From Alphaproteobacteria bacterium (GTDB taxonomy: Bacteria > Pseudomonadota > Alphaproteobacteria > Rs-D84 > NBLK01), in the NCBI GenBank assembly GCA_016936785.1, contig JAFGXE010000060.1, positions 1 to 8,205 on the forward strand: a DNA stretch of 8,205 bases, in the 5' to 3' direction. The notes under the pieces were generated by a model. It made no database searches. It was given only the letters and a program-made list of their open reading frames with translations, and was not told the origin of the DNA. Below are positions 1 to 5,525 of this stretch, one piece after another. The stretch's first letter is position 1. Each line of letters opens with the position of its first letter. Both the position numbers and the translations under genes were made by a program.

Positions 1-467
1 TCCAATACCCCCTGATGCGCAGCGCCGTCAATACCCAGCGCCATTCCCGACAAAACCCCATATCCTTTTTCAGAAAGTGCCTGTGCAATTTTATGTGTAA
101 ACTGAATGGCGGGCAGAGACGCATTGCGCGTTCCGACAATGCCAATCATTTTTTGTGACCACAACTGAATATTCCCACGATAGAAAAGTACTGGCGGTAA
201 ATCGTCTAAGGCGCGCATATTTTTGGGATAGTTGTCCGAATCATAAAAACAAATTTTTTGATTTGTCTTTTGAAGATCTTGCAAAATTTTTTCTGCGTTT
301 TCAGACAAAGGAATATTGATTGTTCTCGCCTTACTCATTCTCGGCAATTTTTCAATTGCTTTTTCAGCTGACCCAAATATTTTTAAAATATGTCGAAAGG
401 AAACCGACCCAATCCCTTTTGTTTGGAGAAGTTGAAATCGCGCTAAAACTTCTTTCTCTGAAATCAT
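1..467 (-). CDS. dprA: DNA-processing protein DprA, N-terminal part (cut by window edge)
   Basis: Reads leftward from ATG at 467-465 and stays open to base 1, giving the first 155 residues. DprA binds incoming single-stranded DNA in the cytoplasm and loads RecA during natural transformation; many non-competent bacteria also carry it. The translation shows an N-terminal helical region with a helix-hairpin-helix-like LLQTKGIGSVSF stretch (about 13-24). The Rossmann-fold DprA/Smf domain then begins: YPKNMRALDDLPPVLFYRG (80-98), the nucleotide-binding-like IGIVGTRNAS (108-117) and the family signature SGMALGIDGAAH (140-151). The 3' part, with the rest of the Rossmann fold and any winged-helix domain, lies outside the window. 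The start is set by a 4-base ATGA overlap with the plsY stop codon. No good Shine-Dalgarno sequence precedes it, so translational coupling to plsY is likely. No frameshift is seen. Adjacency to plsY is common in Alphaproteobacteria. Confidence 0.95.
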   Translation of the reverse strand, partial: MISEKEVLARFQLLQTKGIGSVSFRHILKIFGSAEKAIEKLPRMSKARTINIPLSENAEKILQDLQKTNQKICFYDSDNYPKNMRALDDLPPVLFYRGNIQLWSQKMIGIVGTRNASLPAIQFTHKIAQALSEKGYGVLSGMALGIDGAAHQGVL

Positions 468-1048
468 TTTTTAAACATCTTTAAAAGATTTGTTTGTCCT
501 TCTGTCCCTTTGAGAAGACGTCCAATATTTTCATAATGTCTTCCTATTCCAAGAAGTGCAATCAAAAGAAAGGCCATTTGAATTTCGGTTCCCCAAAAGA
601 GAAATGGTAAACTCACAAGCACACTCAACGCACCTAACGATGAAAACTTAGAAAGCAGAACAACGGTCAGCCAAAGTAGTCCTGCAATAACGAACGCTTC
701 TGGTGAAAAATAAAAAACCAACCCCATCGTTGTCGCAAATCCTTTTCCTCCTTTAAAGTTCAAAAAGGCCGGAAAATTATGCCCAAAAACTACACTCACA
801 GCAACAAGTGCTTCTGCCCCTGGCGCAAAATGTTCTGCGAATATAACAGCAATCGCACCCTTTCCCATATCGAAAAATAAAGTCAGAAATGTCAGAAGCT
901 TATTCCCGGTGCGCAGCACGTTTGTCGTACCAATATTCCCAGACCCCATTTGACGCAAATCTTTCCCTAGAAAAATCTTCACAAAAATAAGACCAAACGG
1001 AATAGATCCTAAAAAATACCCTAAAATCGCAACAAAATTGATAGGCAT
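464..1048 (-). CDS. plsY: Glycerol-3-phosphate acyltransferase PlsY
   Basis: A 194-residue integral inner-membrane enzyme that transfers an acyl group from acyl-phosphate (made by PlsX) to the sn-1 position of glycerol-3-phosphate, giving lysophosphatidate, the first step of phospholipid synthesis. All three family motifs are visible. The first loop has GSGNIGTTNVLR (35-46). The second has GHNFPAFLNFKGGKG (89-103), with the phosphate-binding glycine-rich part. The third has HYENIGRLLKGTE (171-183). Hydrophobic segments at about 3-25, 52-71, 80-95, 108-135 and 140-168 fit the usual multi-pass topology, and the length is normal for the family. The start ATG shares one base with the stop codon of the upstream ftsB-like gene (TAATG). 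AGGTGA at 1060-1055 lies 6 bases before the ATG and supports this start. The gene overlaps dprA downstream by 4 bases, so the three genes form one operon. Confidence 0.97.
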   Translation of the reverse strand: MPINFVAILGYFLGSIPFGLIFVKIFLGKDLRQMGSGNIGTTNVLRTGNKLLTFLTLFFDMGKGAIAVIFAEHFAPGAEALVAVSVVFGHNFPAFLNFKGGKGFATTMGLVFYFSPEAFVIAGLLWLTVVLLSKFSSLGALSVLVSLPFLFWGTEIQMAFLLIALLGIGRHYENIGRLLKGTEGQTNLLKMFKK

Positions 1049-1374
1049 TATTCGTCACCTCTCAGTAAATATGTATTCGGAGGAAATCGATTTAATTTTT
1101 TTCTCAACAGTTCGTCGATGTAATCGCGATCCTTGTTTTCGATGCGTTGAATGCTCGTTTTAAGAATCTTTGCTTCGGCTTCAAGAGACTGAAGTGTTTC
1201 TTCTTGTGTCTGTCGATCTAAAACAAGACGCCCCCAATAAAAAAGATTTGACCGCCCAAAAAGAATTTGAAAAACAAAATAAAACAACACACAGGCAACA
1301 ATAAAGAAAACCATACCATTCCGCGTCCGAATTTCCTCTTTAAAAAACTGTTTGATTTTTTGTTTAATTCGCAT
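1048..1374 (-). CDS. ftsB: FtsB/DivIC-family septum formation initiator
   Basis: A 108-residue protein with the FtsB/DivIC layout. It has a basic cytoplasmic N-terminus (1-19, rich in Lys/Arg) and one transmembrane helix (about 21-39). A heptad-like coiled coil in the periplasm follows (about 47-80, with regularly spaced Leu/Ile such as LQSLEAEAKILKTSIQRI). The family's closing motif comes last (82-105: RDYIDELLRKKLN followed by PPNTYLL). In FtsB this last part follows the pattern 'D.IEELARKKL.....p.E', and the protein pairs with FtsL and FtsQ in the divisome. The assignment rests on architecture and this motif; overall sequence similarity in the family is weak, so the symbol is tentative. 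It is the first gene of the leftward operon with plsY and dprA. In most alphaproteobacteria that I know of, ftsB sits near eno/pdhA instead, so this neighbourhood is less usual. The Shine-Dalgarno sequence before the start is weak. Confidence 0.8.
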   Translation of the reverse strand: MRIKQKIKQFFKEEIRTRNGMVFFIVACVLFYFVFQILFGRSNLFYWGRLVLDRQTQEETLQSLEAEAKILKTSIQRIENKDRDYIDELLRKKLNRFPPNTYLLRGDE

Positions 1375-1471
1375 ACAACTACTCTAACAAATCTCTTTTT
1401 GAAAAAAAAGTGGAAAATAAAAAATATATTGATATGCTAGGAAACGTCATAAAGGAATAAAGAGAGATAGA
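1375..1471. promoter_or_regulatory. Divergent intergenic region with probable back-to-back promoters
   Basis: These 97 very AT-rich bases separate the leftward ftsB-like operon from the rightward fpr-parC pair, so promoters for both must lie here or inside the flanking 5' ends. Rightward, TTGAAA (1399-1404) and TATATT (1425-1430) are weak candidates, but their spacing of 20 is poor; TATGCT (1433-1438) is another possible -10. No strong pair stands out on either strand. AGAGAG (1461-1466) just before the fpr ATG is the likely ribosome site. I see no clear operator palindrome. Confidence 0.35.
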
Positions 1472-2221
1472 ATGTATAACGCAACGATTACAAAAATCAT
1501 CCAAATGAATAACAAGCTCCGTGAATTCACGATTAAGCTTGATGAAGGAGATCCTTCGTTTCTTGCAGGGCAGTTTTCTGTAATTGGCCTTCAAACACCA
1601 GAAGGAACGACTGTGAAACGTGCCTACTCGATTGTCTCTGCACCTCAAGATGGTGACCGTCATTTTTATATTGTCCTTAAGTATACGAAAGATAAATACG
1701 ATTCTGAAGCGCGCCCGCGTGCCTTAACGCCATTACTTTTTGATGCAAAAGAAGGAGATCGAATCTTCTTGTCTCCCCGGGCAGTTGGACATTTTACACT
1801 CAATCTTGCAAAAGAGGCCAAACAACTTTTATTTATTGCAACAGGAACAGGGCTCGCCCCTTTTCGTGGCATGCTTCGCTCCTATCCAGAAATTCTTAAG
1901 ACACATAAAATTGCTTTGCTCCACGGTGTGCGTCACTCAAATGATTTGGGATATAGAGATGAATTTACAACGCTTGCACAAGCAAACTCTAAAAACTTTT
2001 TCTACATTCCGATTGTGTCGCAAGAAGATTCGTGGATGGGACAGAAAGGTCGCACTGGGAATGTTCTTTCCTCTAATACAATTGAAACATTCTTTGGAAA
2101 ATCTTTTTCAGCAGAAACACATGCTTTTTTCTGTGGAAACCCACGTATGATTGAAGAAGGCTTTAAAATTCTTGAAGAGAAGGGCATTCCGAGTCCAAAT
2201 CTTCATAAGGAAGTTCAATAA
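1472..2221 (+). CDS. fpr: Ferredoxin/flavodoxin-NADP(+) reductase, FNR family
   Basis: A 249-residue cytoplasmic flavoenzyme predicted to move electrons between NADPH and ferredoxin or flavodoxin through FAD. The N-terminal FAD-binding barrel (about 1-110) carries the diagnostic RAYSIVSAP motif (50-58) after a QFSVIGL strand (34-40). The C-terminal NADP-binding domain has the phosphate-binding loop TGTGLAPFRGML (124-135), ALLHGVR (148-154), which matches the substrate loop, and CGNPRMIEE (221-229), with the conserved Cys-Gly near the nicotinamide site. The length matches bacterial plant-type Fpr proteins of about 250 residues. The C-terminus is odd: it stops at HKEVQ, without the terminal aromatic residue (E. 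coli-type Tyr-Trp) or the Ala-Phe-Val-Gly-type tail that stacks on the flavin in well-studied enzymes. A GAGAG ribosome site lies 5 bases before the ATG. parC starts 5 bases after the stop, suggesting co-transcription. The family is clear; the exact redox partner cannot be told from the sequence. Confidence 0.9.
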   Translation: MYNATITKIIQMNNKLREFTIKLDEGDPSFLAGQFSVIGLQTPEGTTVKRAYSIVSAPQDGDRHFYIVLKYTKDKYDSEARPRALTPLLFDAKEGDRIFLSPRAVGHFTLNLAKEAKQLLFIATGTGLAPFRGMLRSYPEILKTHKIALLHGVRHSNDLGYRDEFTTLAQANSKNFFYIPIVSQEDSWMGQKGRTGNVLSSNTIETFFGKSFSAETHAFFCGNPRMIEEGFKILEEKGIPSPNLHKEVQ

Positions 2222-2226
2222 AACAA

Positions 2227-4455
2227 ATGGCACAAGCACCAAAACCTATTCGTGAAGAACAGCTCGCATCCGCATTATCTAAACGCTATCTTGATTATGC
2301 GCTTTCGTCCATTGTTTCACGCTCTCTTCCTGATGTAAGAGATGGTCTTAAGCCGGTTCATCGTCGCTTGCTTTATGCGATGCGTCAACTCAAACTCAAT
2401 CCGACGGCAGGCTATAAAAAGTGCGCGCGTGTTGTAGGAGATGTTATTGGTAAATATCATCCTCATGGTGATGTCGCTGTTTATGATGCCATGGTCCGAT
2501 TAGCGCAGTCGTTCTCTGTTCGATATCCACTTGTTGATGGACAAGGAAACTTTGGAAATGTTGATGGGGATTCTCACGCGGCTATGCGTTATACAGAAGC
2601 CCGCCTCACATCAGCTGGATCTGCATTGATGGATGGACTTGATGAGGACACAGTAGATTTTAGTCCAACGTATGATGGAACCGATTCAGAACCTGTTCTT
2701 ATGCCATCCGCTTTTCCAAATCTCCTTGCGAATGGATCAACAGGAATTGCTGTTGGCATGGCGACAAATATTCCACCACACAACCTTGATGAGCTTTTAA
2801 AGGGACTCATTTATCTTTTGGACAACCCAGATGCAACTGTAAAACAGCTTATAAAATATATTCCAGCCCCTGATTTTCCAACAGGCGGACAACTTCTGAC
2901 TCACCCAGAATCAATTCTTAAAACGTATGAAACAGGACATGGTGCATTCACATTGCGCGCCACATGGGAAACAGAAGATCTTCAGTATGGAAACTACCAA
3001 ATCGTGATTACAGAAATCCCTTTTGGTCTTCAAAAATCCAAACTTATTGAAAAGATTGCCTATCTTCTTGAAGAAAAAAAACTTCCTATGGTCGGAGATA
3101 TTCGCGATGAGTCCGCTGAAGATATTCGGATAGTGATTGAGCCTCGCAATCGTACCATTAAAGCTGAGCATATTATGGGACATTTGTTTAAAGTTTCAGA
3201 TCTTCAAACGATTTTCCATTTGAATCTCAATGTTCTGGATAGCACACGCACACCACGCGTCATGAATCTCAAAGAAGTCCTCGATGCTTTTGTGAGTCAT
3301 CGCCTTGTTGTGCTAGATCGAAAAACACAATTCCGTCTGGGAAACATCATACATCGTCTTGAAATTCTTGAAGGTTTATTAAAAGCATATCTTAATCTTG
3401 ATCGTGTTATTCAAATCATTCGTGAAAATGATGAGTCTAAACCGCTTTTGATTGCAGAGTTTAAACTGACAGAACTTCAAGCGGATTCGATTTTGAATAT
3501 GCGCTTACGTTCTCTTCGTAAACTTGAAGAAATGACACTTAAGGCTGAAGAAAGTGATCTGCAAAAAGAAAAAACAGCTTGCGAAAAACTTCTCGCCAAT
3601 AAGAATTTGCAAACTGATTACTTGAAAAAAGAATTTGAAAATCTCCTCACAATTTTTGGCAAGAAAACAGCTGAAGGAAAACGTCGAACAAAATTGATTG
3701 CTTCATTTGAAGAAGAGGAAATTTCTCTTGAGCAGTTCATTGAAAAGGAACCTTTGACCGTTATTATTTCACAACGAGGATGGATTCGGACAATGAAAGG
3801 CCATCAAGATCTTAGTGAAACCTTTGCGTTTAAAGATGGTGATTCAAGACAATTTGCTCTTCACTGTCAAACAACAGACAAACTCATTCTCGCCTCTGCC
3901 GGTGGAAAATTTTACACACTTGAACCCAACAAGCTTCCTGGTGGACGCGGATATGGTGAGCCTTTGCAAATGATGCTTGATCTTGAGAACGATCTGAGTT
4001 TCGTCAATTTATTTATTTATGATGAAAATAAAACTCTTCTTGTCACCACAACAAATGGCTATGGTTTTAAAGTTGAAGCTTCGTCCGTTTTTGCACAAAC
4101 CCGAATTGGAAAAACAATTGTAAATCTTTCTGAAGACGCAAAATGTCTCTCTGTTCTTCCGCTTGAGAACGAAGATCATCTCGCTGTGCTTGGCAACCAC
4201 CGTAAACTTTTGATCTTTAAGATGGATGAGATTCCAACCGTTTCGCGTGGAAAAGGTGTCATTCTACAAAAATATCGCGACTCGAAAACACAACTTGTTG
4301 ATGCTCTCCCTTTTGTCGGAGCAGATGGATTTTATTGGGAAACAGGACGTGGACGGACAACACTTGAAGACTTCCGCCTCTGGTTTGGTAAGCGCGCTGG
4401 TATTGGTCGCACACCACCAACAGGGTTCCCAAGAAAGAATCAGTTCAAGTCTTGA
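2227..4455 (+). CDS. parC: DNA topoisomerase IV subunit A (ParC)
   Basis: A 742-residue type IIA topoisomerase A subunit. With ParE it unlinks replicated chromosomes by ATP-driven double-strand passage. The winged-helix/breakage region has VRDGLKPVHRRLLYAM (37-52), YHPHGDVAVYDAMVRLAQ (77-94), GQGNFGNVDGD (105-115) and RYTEARLT (121-128), in which Tyr122 is the DNA-cleaving tyrosine. The tower and coiled-coil part contains QADSILNMRLRSLRKLE (around residues 420-436). The C-terminal DNA-binding barrel is short and degenerate, with blade-like repeats such as ISQRGWIRTMKGH and SRGKGVILQKYRD. There is no full GyrA-box (QRRGGKG), which favours ParC over GyrA. The tail TLEDFRLWFGKRAGIGRTPP plus GFPRKNQF resembles alphaproteobacterial ParC. 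Residue 83, the main quinolone-resistance site, is Val; Asp87 is kept. AAGGAAG (2207-2213) is a somewhat distant (13 bases) ribosome site. The stop codon lies inside the -35 box of the next promoter. Confidence 0.96.
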   Translation: MAQAPKPIREEQLASALSKRYLDYALSSIVSRSLPDVRDGLKPVHRRLLYAMRQLKLNPTAGYKKCARVVGDVIGKYHPHGDVAVYDAMVRLAQSFSVRYPLVDGQGNFGNVDGDSHAAMRYTEARLTSAGSALMDGLDEDTVDFSPTYDGTDSEPVLMPSAFPNLLANGSTGIAVGMATNIPPHNLDELLKGLIYLLDNPDATVKQLIKYIPAPDFPTGGQLLTHPESILKTYETGHGAFTLRATWETEDLQYGNYQIVITEIPFGLQKSKLIEKIAYLLEEKKLPMVGDIRDESAEDIRIVIEPRNRTIKAEHIMGHLFKVSDLQTIFHLNLNVLDSTRTPRVMNLKEVLDAFVSHRLVVLDRKTQFRLGNIIHRLEILEGLLKAYLNLDRVIQIIRENDESKPLLIAEFKLTELQADSILNMRLRSLRKLEEMTLKAEESDLQKEKTACEKLLANKNLQTDYLKKEFENLLTIFGKKTAEGKRRTKLIASFEEEEISLEQFIEKEPLTVIISQRGWIRTMKGHQDLSETFAFKDGDSRQFALHCQTTDKLILASAGGKFYTLEPNKLPGGRGYGEPLQMMLDLENDLSFVNLFIYDENKTLLVTTTNGYGFKVEASSVFAQTRIGKTIVNLSEDAKCLSVLPLENEDHLAVLGNHRKLLIFKMDEIPTVSRGKGVILQKYRDSKTQLVDALPFVGADGFYWETGRGRTTLEDFRLWFGKRAGIGRTPPTGFPRKNQFKS

Positions 4456-4480
4456 CAAATGACTCTTTGTTTTCTATTCT
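4452..4480 (+). promoter_or_regulatory. Strong sigma-70-type promoter overlapping the parC stop codon
   Basis: A perfect -35 TTGACA (4452-4457) is followed by a 17-base spacer and a -10 TATTCT (4475-4480, five of six consensus bases). The parC TGA stop is inside the -35 box. By standard spacing, transcription should begin near 4487, which is the A of the next gene's ATG. This is the best promoter match I found in the window. It should drive the 179-residue protein and probably the DUF3015 gene after it. Confidence 0.75.
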
Positions 4481-4486
4481 CGGGAA

Positions 4487-5026
4487 ATGCAACCAAGTAT
4501 TGTTGAATTTTATACTTTCCCATCATTTGCAGATTCTCTCGACCGTGCAAAGGTTTCTTTGTGTCAATTTGTCTCAATTTTTGAGAAATATAATGTAGAT
4601 CTCTTCATGCAAAACCAATTTAATTCTAATAAATCCTCAAATGAATTTCTTGGCAAGAACTCTACTGGATTCAATCTTTTTAAACGTCGGCTCAATAATT
4701 CTTTCCGTGAACGCGGGGCGAATAAAGGTCTTCGACTCTTTTACGCAAACTATTTTACAGAAAATAAAACATTTGTTTTTTTAATAAATTTGCAAGGAGC
4801 TTATTACTTCAATCATAAAAACACGGTTATCTCCCAGGAAAAGGATCATTTTTCACGCGCAACAGAATTCTTAGAAAATGTTGAAAATTCAGATTATTTT
4901 GGAAATAATCTTTATATTATCAATCCATCTCAGCCCATTTCCCCTAAAAAAGAGCAGATAGTTTCTCTTGATTTTTCTACAAACATCTCTAATATAGATT
5001 ATGGACGTCAGAATACACGTTCTTAA
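4487..5026 (+). CDS. Hypothetical protein, 179 residues, possibly translated from a leaderless mRNA
   Basis: I do not recognise this protein. It has no signal peptide and no clear membrane segment, and it is rich in Asn, Phe and Ser. A basic middle part (66-85: KRRLNNSFRERGANKGLRL) is followed by two likely beta strands (82-90 and 95-101, TFVFLIN). An acidic amphipathic helix (118-133, EKDHFSRATEFLENVE) and a polar tail come last. This order is faintly like a RelE/HigB toxin core, but no catalytic motif is clear and there is no partner antitoxin gene, so I do not assign that function. The ATG falls where the strong upstream promoter should start transcription, and CGGGA just before it is too close to serve as a ribosome site. 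The next in-frame ATG (4607) has no ribosome site either. The ORF fills the space between parC and the DUF3015 gene, leaving 17 bases before the latter. A 9-base-arm perfect inverted repeat lies inside it at 4891-4911. Confidence 0.65.
   Translation: MQPSIVEFYTFPSFADSLDRAKVSLCQFVSIFEKYNVDLFMQNQFNSNKSSNEFLGKNSTGFNLFKRRLNNSFRERGANKGLRLFYANYFTENKTFVFLINLQGAYYFNHKNTVISQEKDHFSRATEFLENVENSDYFGNNLYIINPSQPISPKKEQIVSLDFSTNISNIDYGRQNTRS
4968..4995 (+). promoter_or_regulatory. Candidate internal promoter for the DUF3015 gene
   Basis: TTGATT (4968-4973), a 16-base spacer and TAATAT (4990-4995) lie within the end of the preceding gene. TATAGA (4993-4998) with 19-base spacing is an alternative -10. Either would give a leader of roughly 35-40 bases containing the good AAGGAG ribosome site at 5031-5036. 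In AT-rich DNA such matches arise by chance, so this is only a candidate. Confidence 0.3.
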
Positions 5027-5043
5027 AAAAAAGGAGAATACTT

Positions 5044-5481
5044 ATGAAAAAACTTTTTGCCGTTGCGCTTATGGCGTCAACATTTGCTGTTTCATCTGCT
5101 TACGCAGATAACCCTGGATGTGGACTTGGATCAATGGTTTGGTCTGGAGAACGTGGATGGGTTTACGATGTTATGGCTGCAACCACAAACGGAACATCAG
5201 GAAACCAAACATTCGGAATGTCTACAGGAACACTTGGATGTAAAAGAAATGCGACGATTCAAAAACGTCAATTTGCATACTTTATGCATAACAACCAAGA
5301 ACAATTTGCAATGGACGCTGCTTCAGGAAAAAATTCTGAAACAATGAAAGCGGCTGCAACTATTTTAAATGTTGACCCAGCACGCCTCGCAACTATTGTG
5401 AACGAAAACTTTGACACAATCTTCACAGATGGTGCAGAAAGCATTGAAGTTGCTTCACGTATTGAAAAACTCGTTGCTTAA
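5044..5481 (+). CDS. Exported DUF3015-family protein
   Basis: A 145-residue small secreted protein of unknown function. It starts with a clear Sec signal peptide: MKK, a hydrophobic core (4-18), and a cleavage site after the Ala-Tyr-Ala at 19-21, leaving a mature protein of about 124 residues that begins DNPGCGLGS. The DUF3015 hallmarks are present: CGLGSMVW (26-33) and the conserved block ATTNGTSGNQTFGMSTGTLGC (46-66). The mature part has only two cysteines (26 and 66), which could form a disulfide in the periplasm. The rest is mainly helical, with no enzyme motif. AAGGAG (5031-5036), 7 bases before the ATG, is the strongest ribosome site in the plus-strand genes, so expression may be high. 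An intrinsic terminator follows 16 bases after the stop. The downstream neighbour is a DUF4105 envelope protein, suggesting a shared envelope role; that is inference. The family match is confident, the function unknown. Confidence 0.9.
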   Translation: MKKLFAVALMASTFAVSSAYADNPGCGLGSMVWSGERGWVYDVMAATTNGTSGNQTFGMSTGTLGCKRNATIQKRQFAYFMHNNQEQFAMDAASGKNSETMKAAATILNVDPARLATIVNENFDTIFTDGAESIEVASRIEKLVA

Positions 5482-5492
5482 GACACGATAAT
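5462..5492 (+). promoter_or_regulatory. Possible weak promoter for the DUF4105 gene
   Basis: TTGAAA (5462-5467) in the last codons of the DUF3015 gene and GATAAT (5487-5492) after its stop form a -35/-10 pair, with a long 19-base spacer. Transcription would begin near 5499, right at the foot of the terminator hairpin and about 10 bases before the DUF4105 ATG. It is the only plausible promoter I see between the two genes, and the match is weak. Confidence 0.25.
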
Positions 5493-5497
5493 TTCTT

Positions 5498-5525
5498 AAA
5501 CTGCCTCTATGAGGCAGTTTTTTTT
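5498..5525 (+). terminator. Rho-independent terminator overlapping the DUF4105 start codon
   Basis: A perfect 10-base-pair stem (AAACTGCCTC at 5498-5507 with GAGGCAGTTT at 5511-5520) closes a 3-base TAT loop (5508-5510) and runs into eight T (5518-5525). It lies 16 bases after the DUF3015 stop and should end that transcript. Its loop and right arm contain the ATG (5509-5511) of the next gene, and the T-tract is coding sequence for that gene's signal peptide. Confidence 0.9.

Noticed and set aside
1379..1663. Minus-strand 94-residue ORF covering the fpr promoter and 5' end
   Set aside because: It overlaps the confidently identified fpr gene, has no recognisable motif and reads like an antisense shadow.
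1740..2150. Plus-strand 136-residue ORF inside fpr in another frame
   Set aside because: Low-complexity, motif-free translation fully inside fpr, whose own frame carries all the FNR motifs.
2227..4455. Gyrase subunit A instead of ParC
   Set aside because: No complete GyrA-box in the C-terminal domain, a short degenerate barrel, and a tail typical of alphaproteobacterial ParC.
4487..5026. Toxin of a type II toxin-antitoxin pair
   Set aside because: Only a vague resemblance in secondary-structure order; no catalytic motif and no small antitoxin gene next to it.
5057..5347. Plus-strand 96-residue ORF inside the DUF3015 gene
   Set aside because: It is a shifted frame of a gene with a clear signal peptide and family motifs, and it has no ribosome site.
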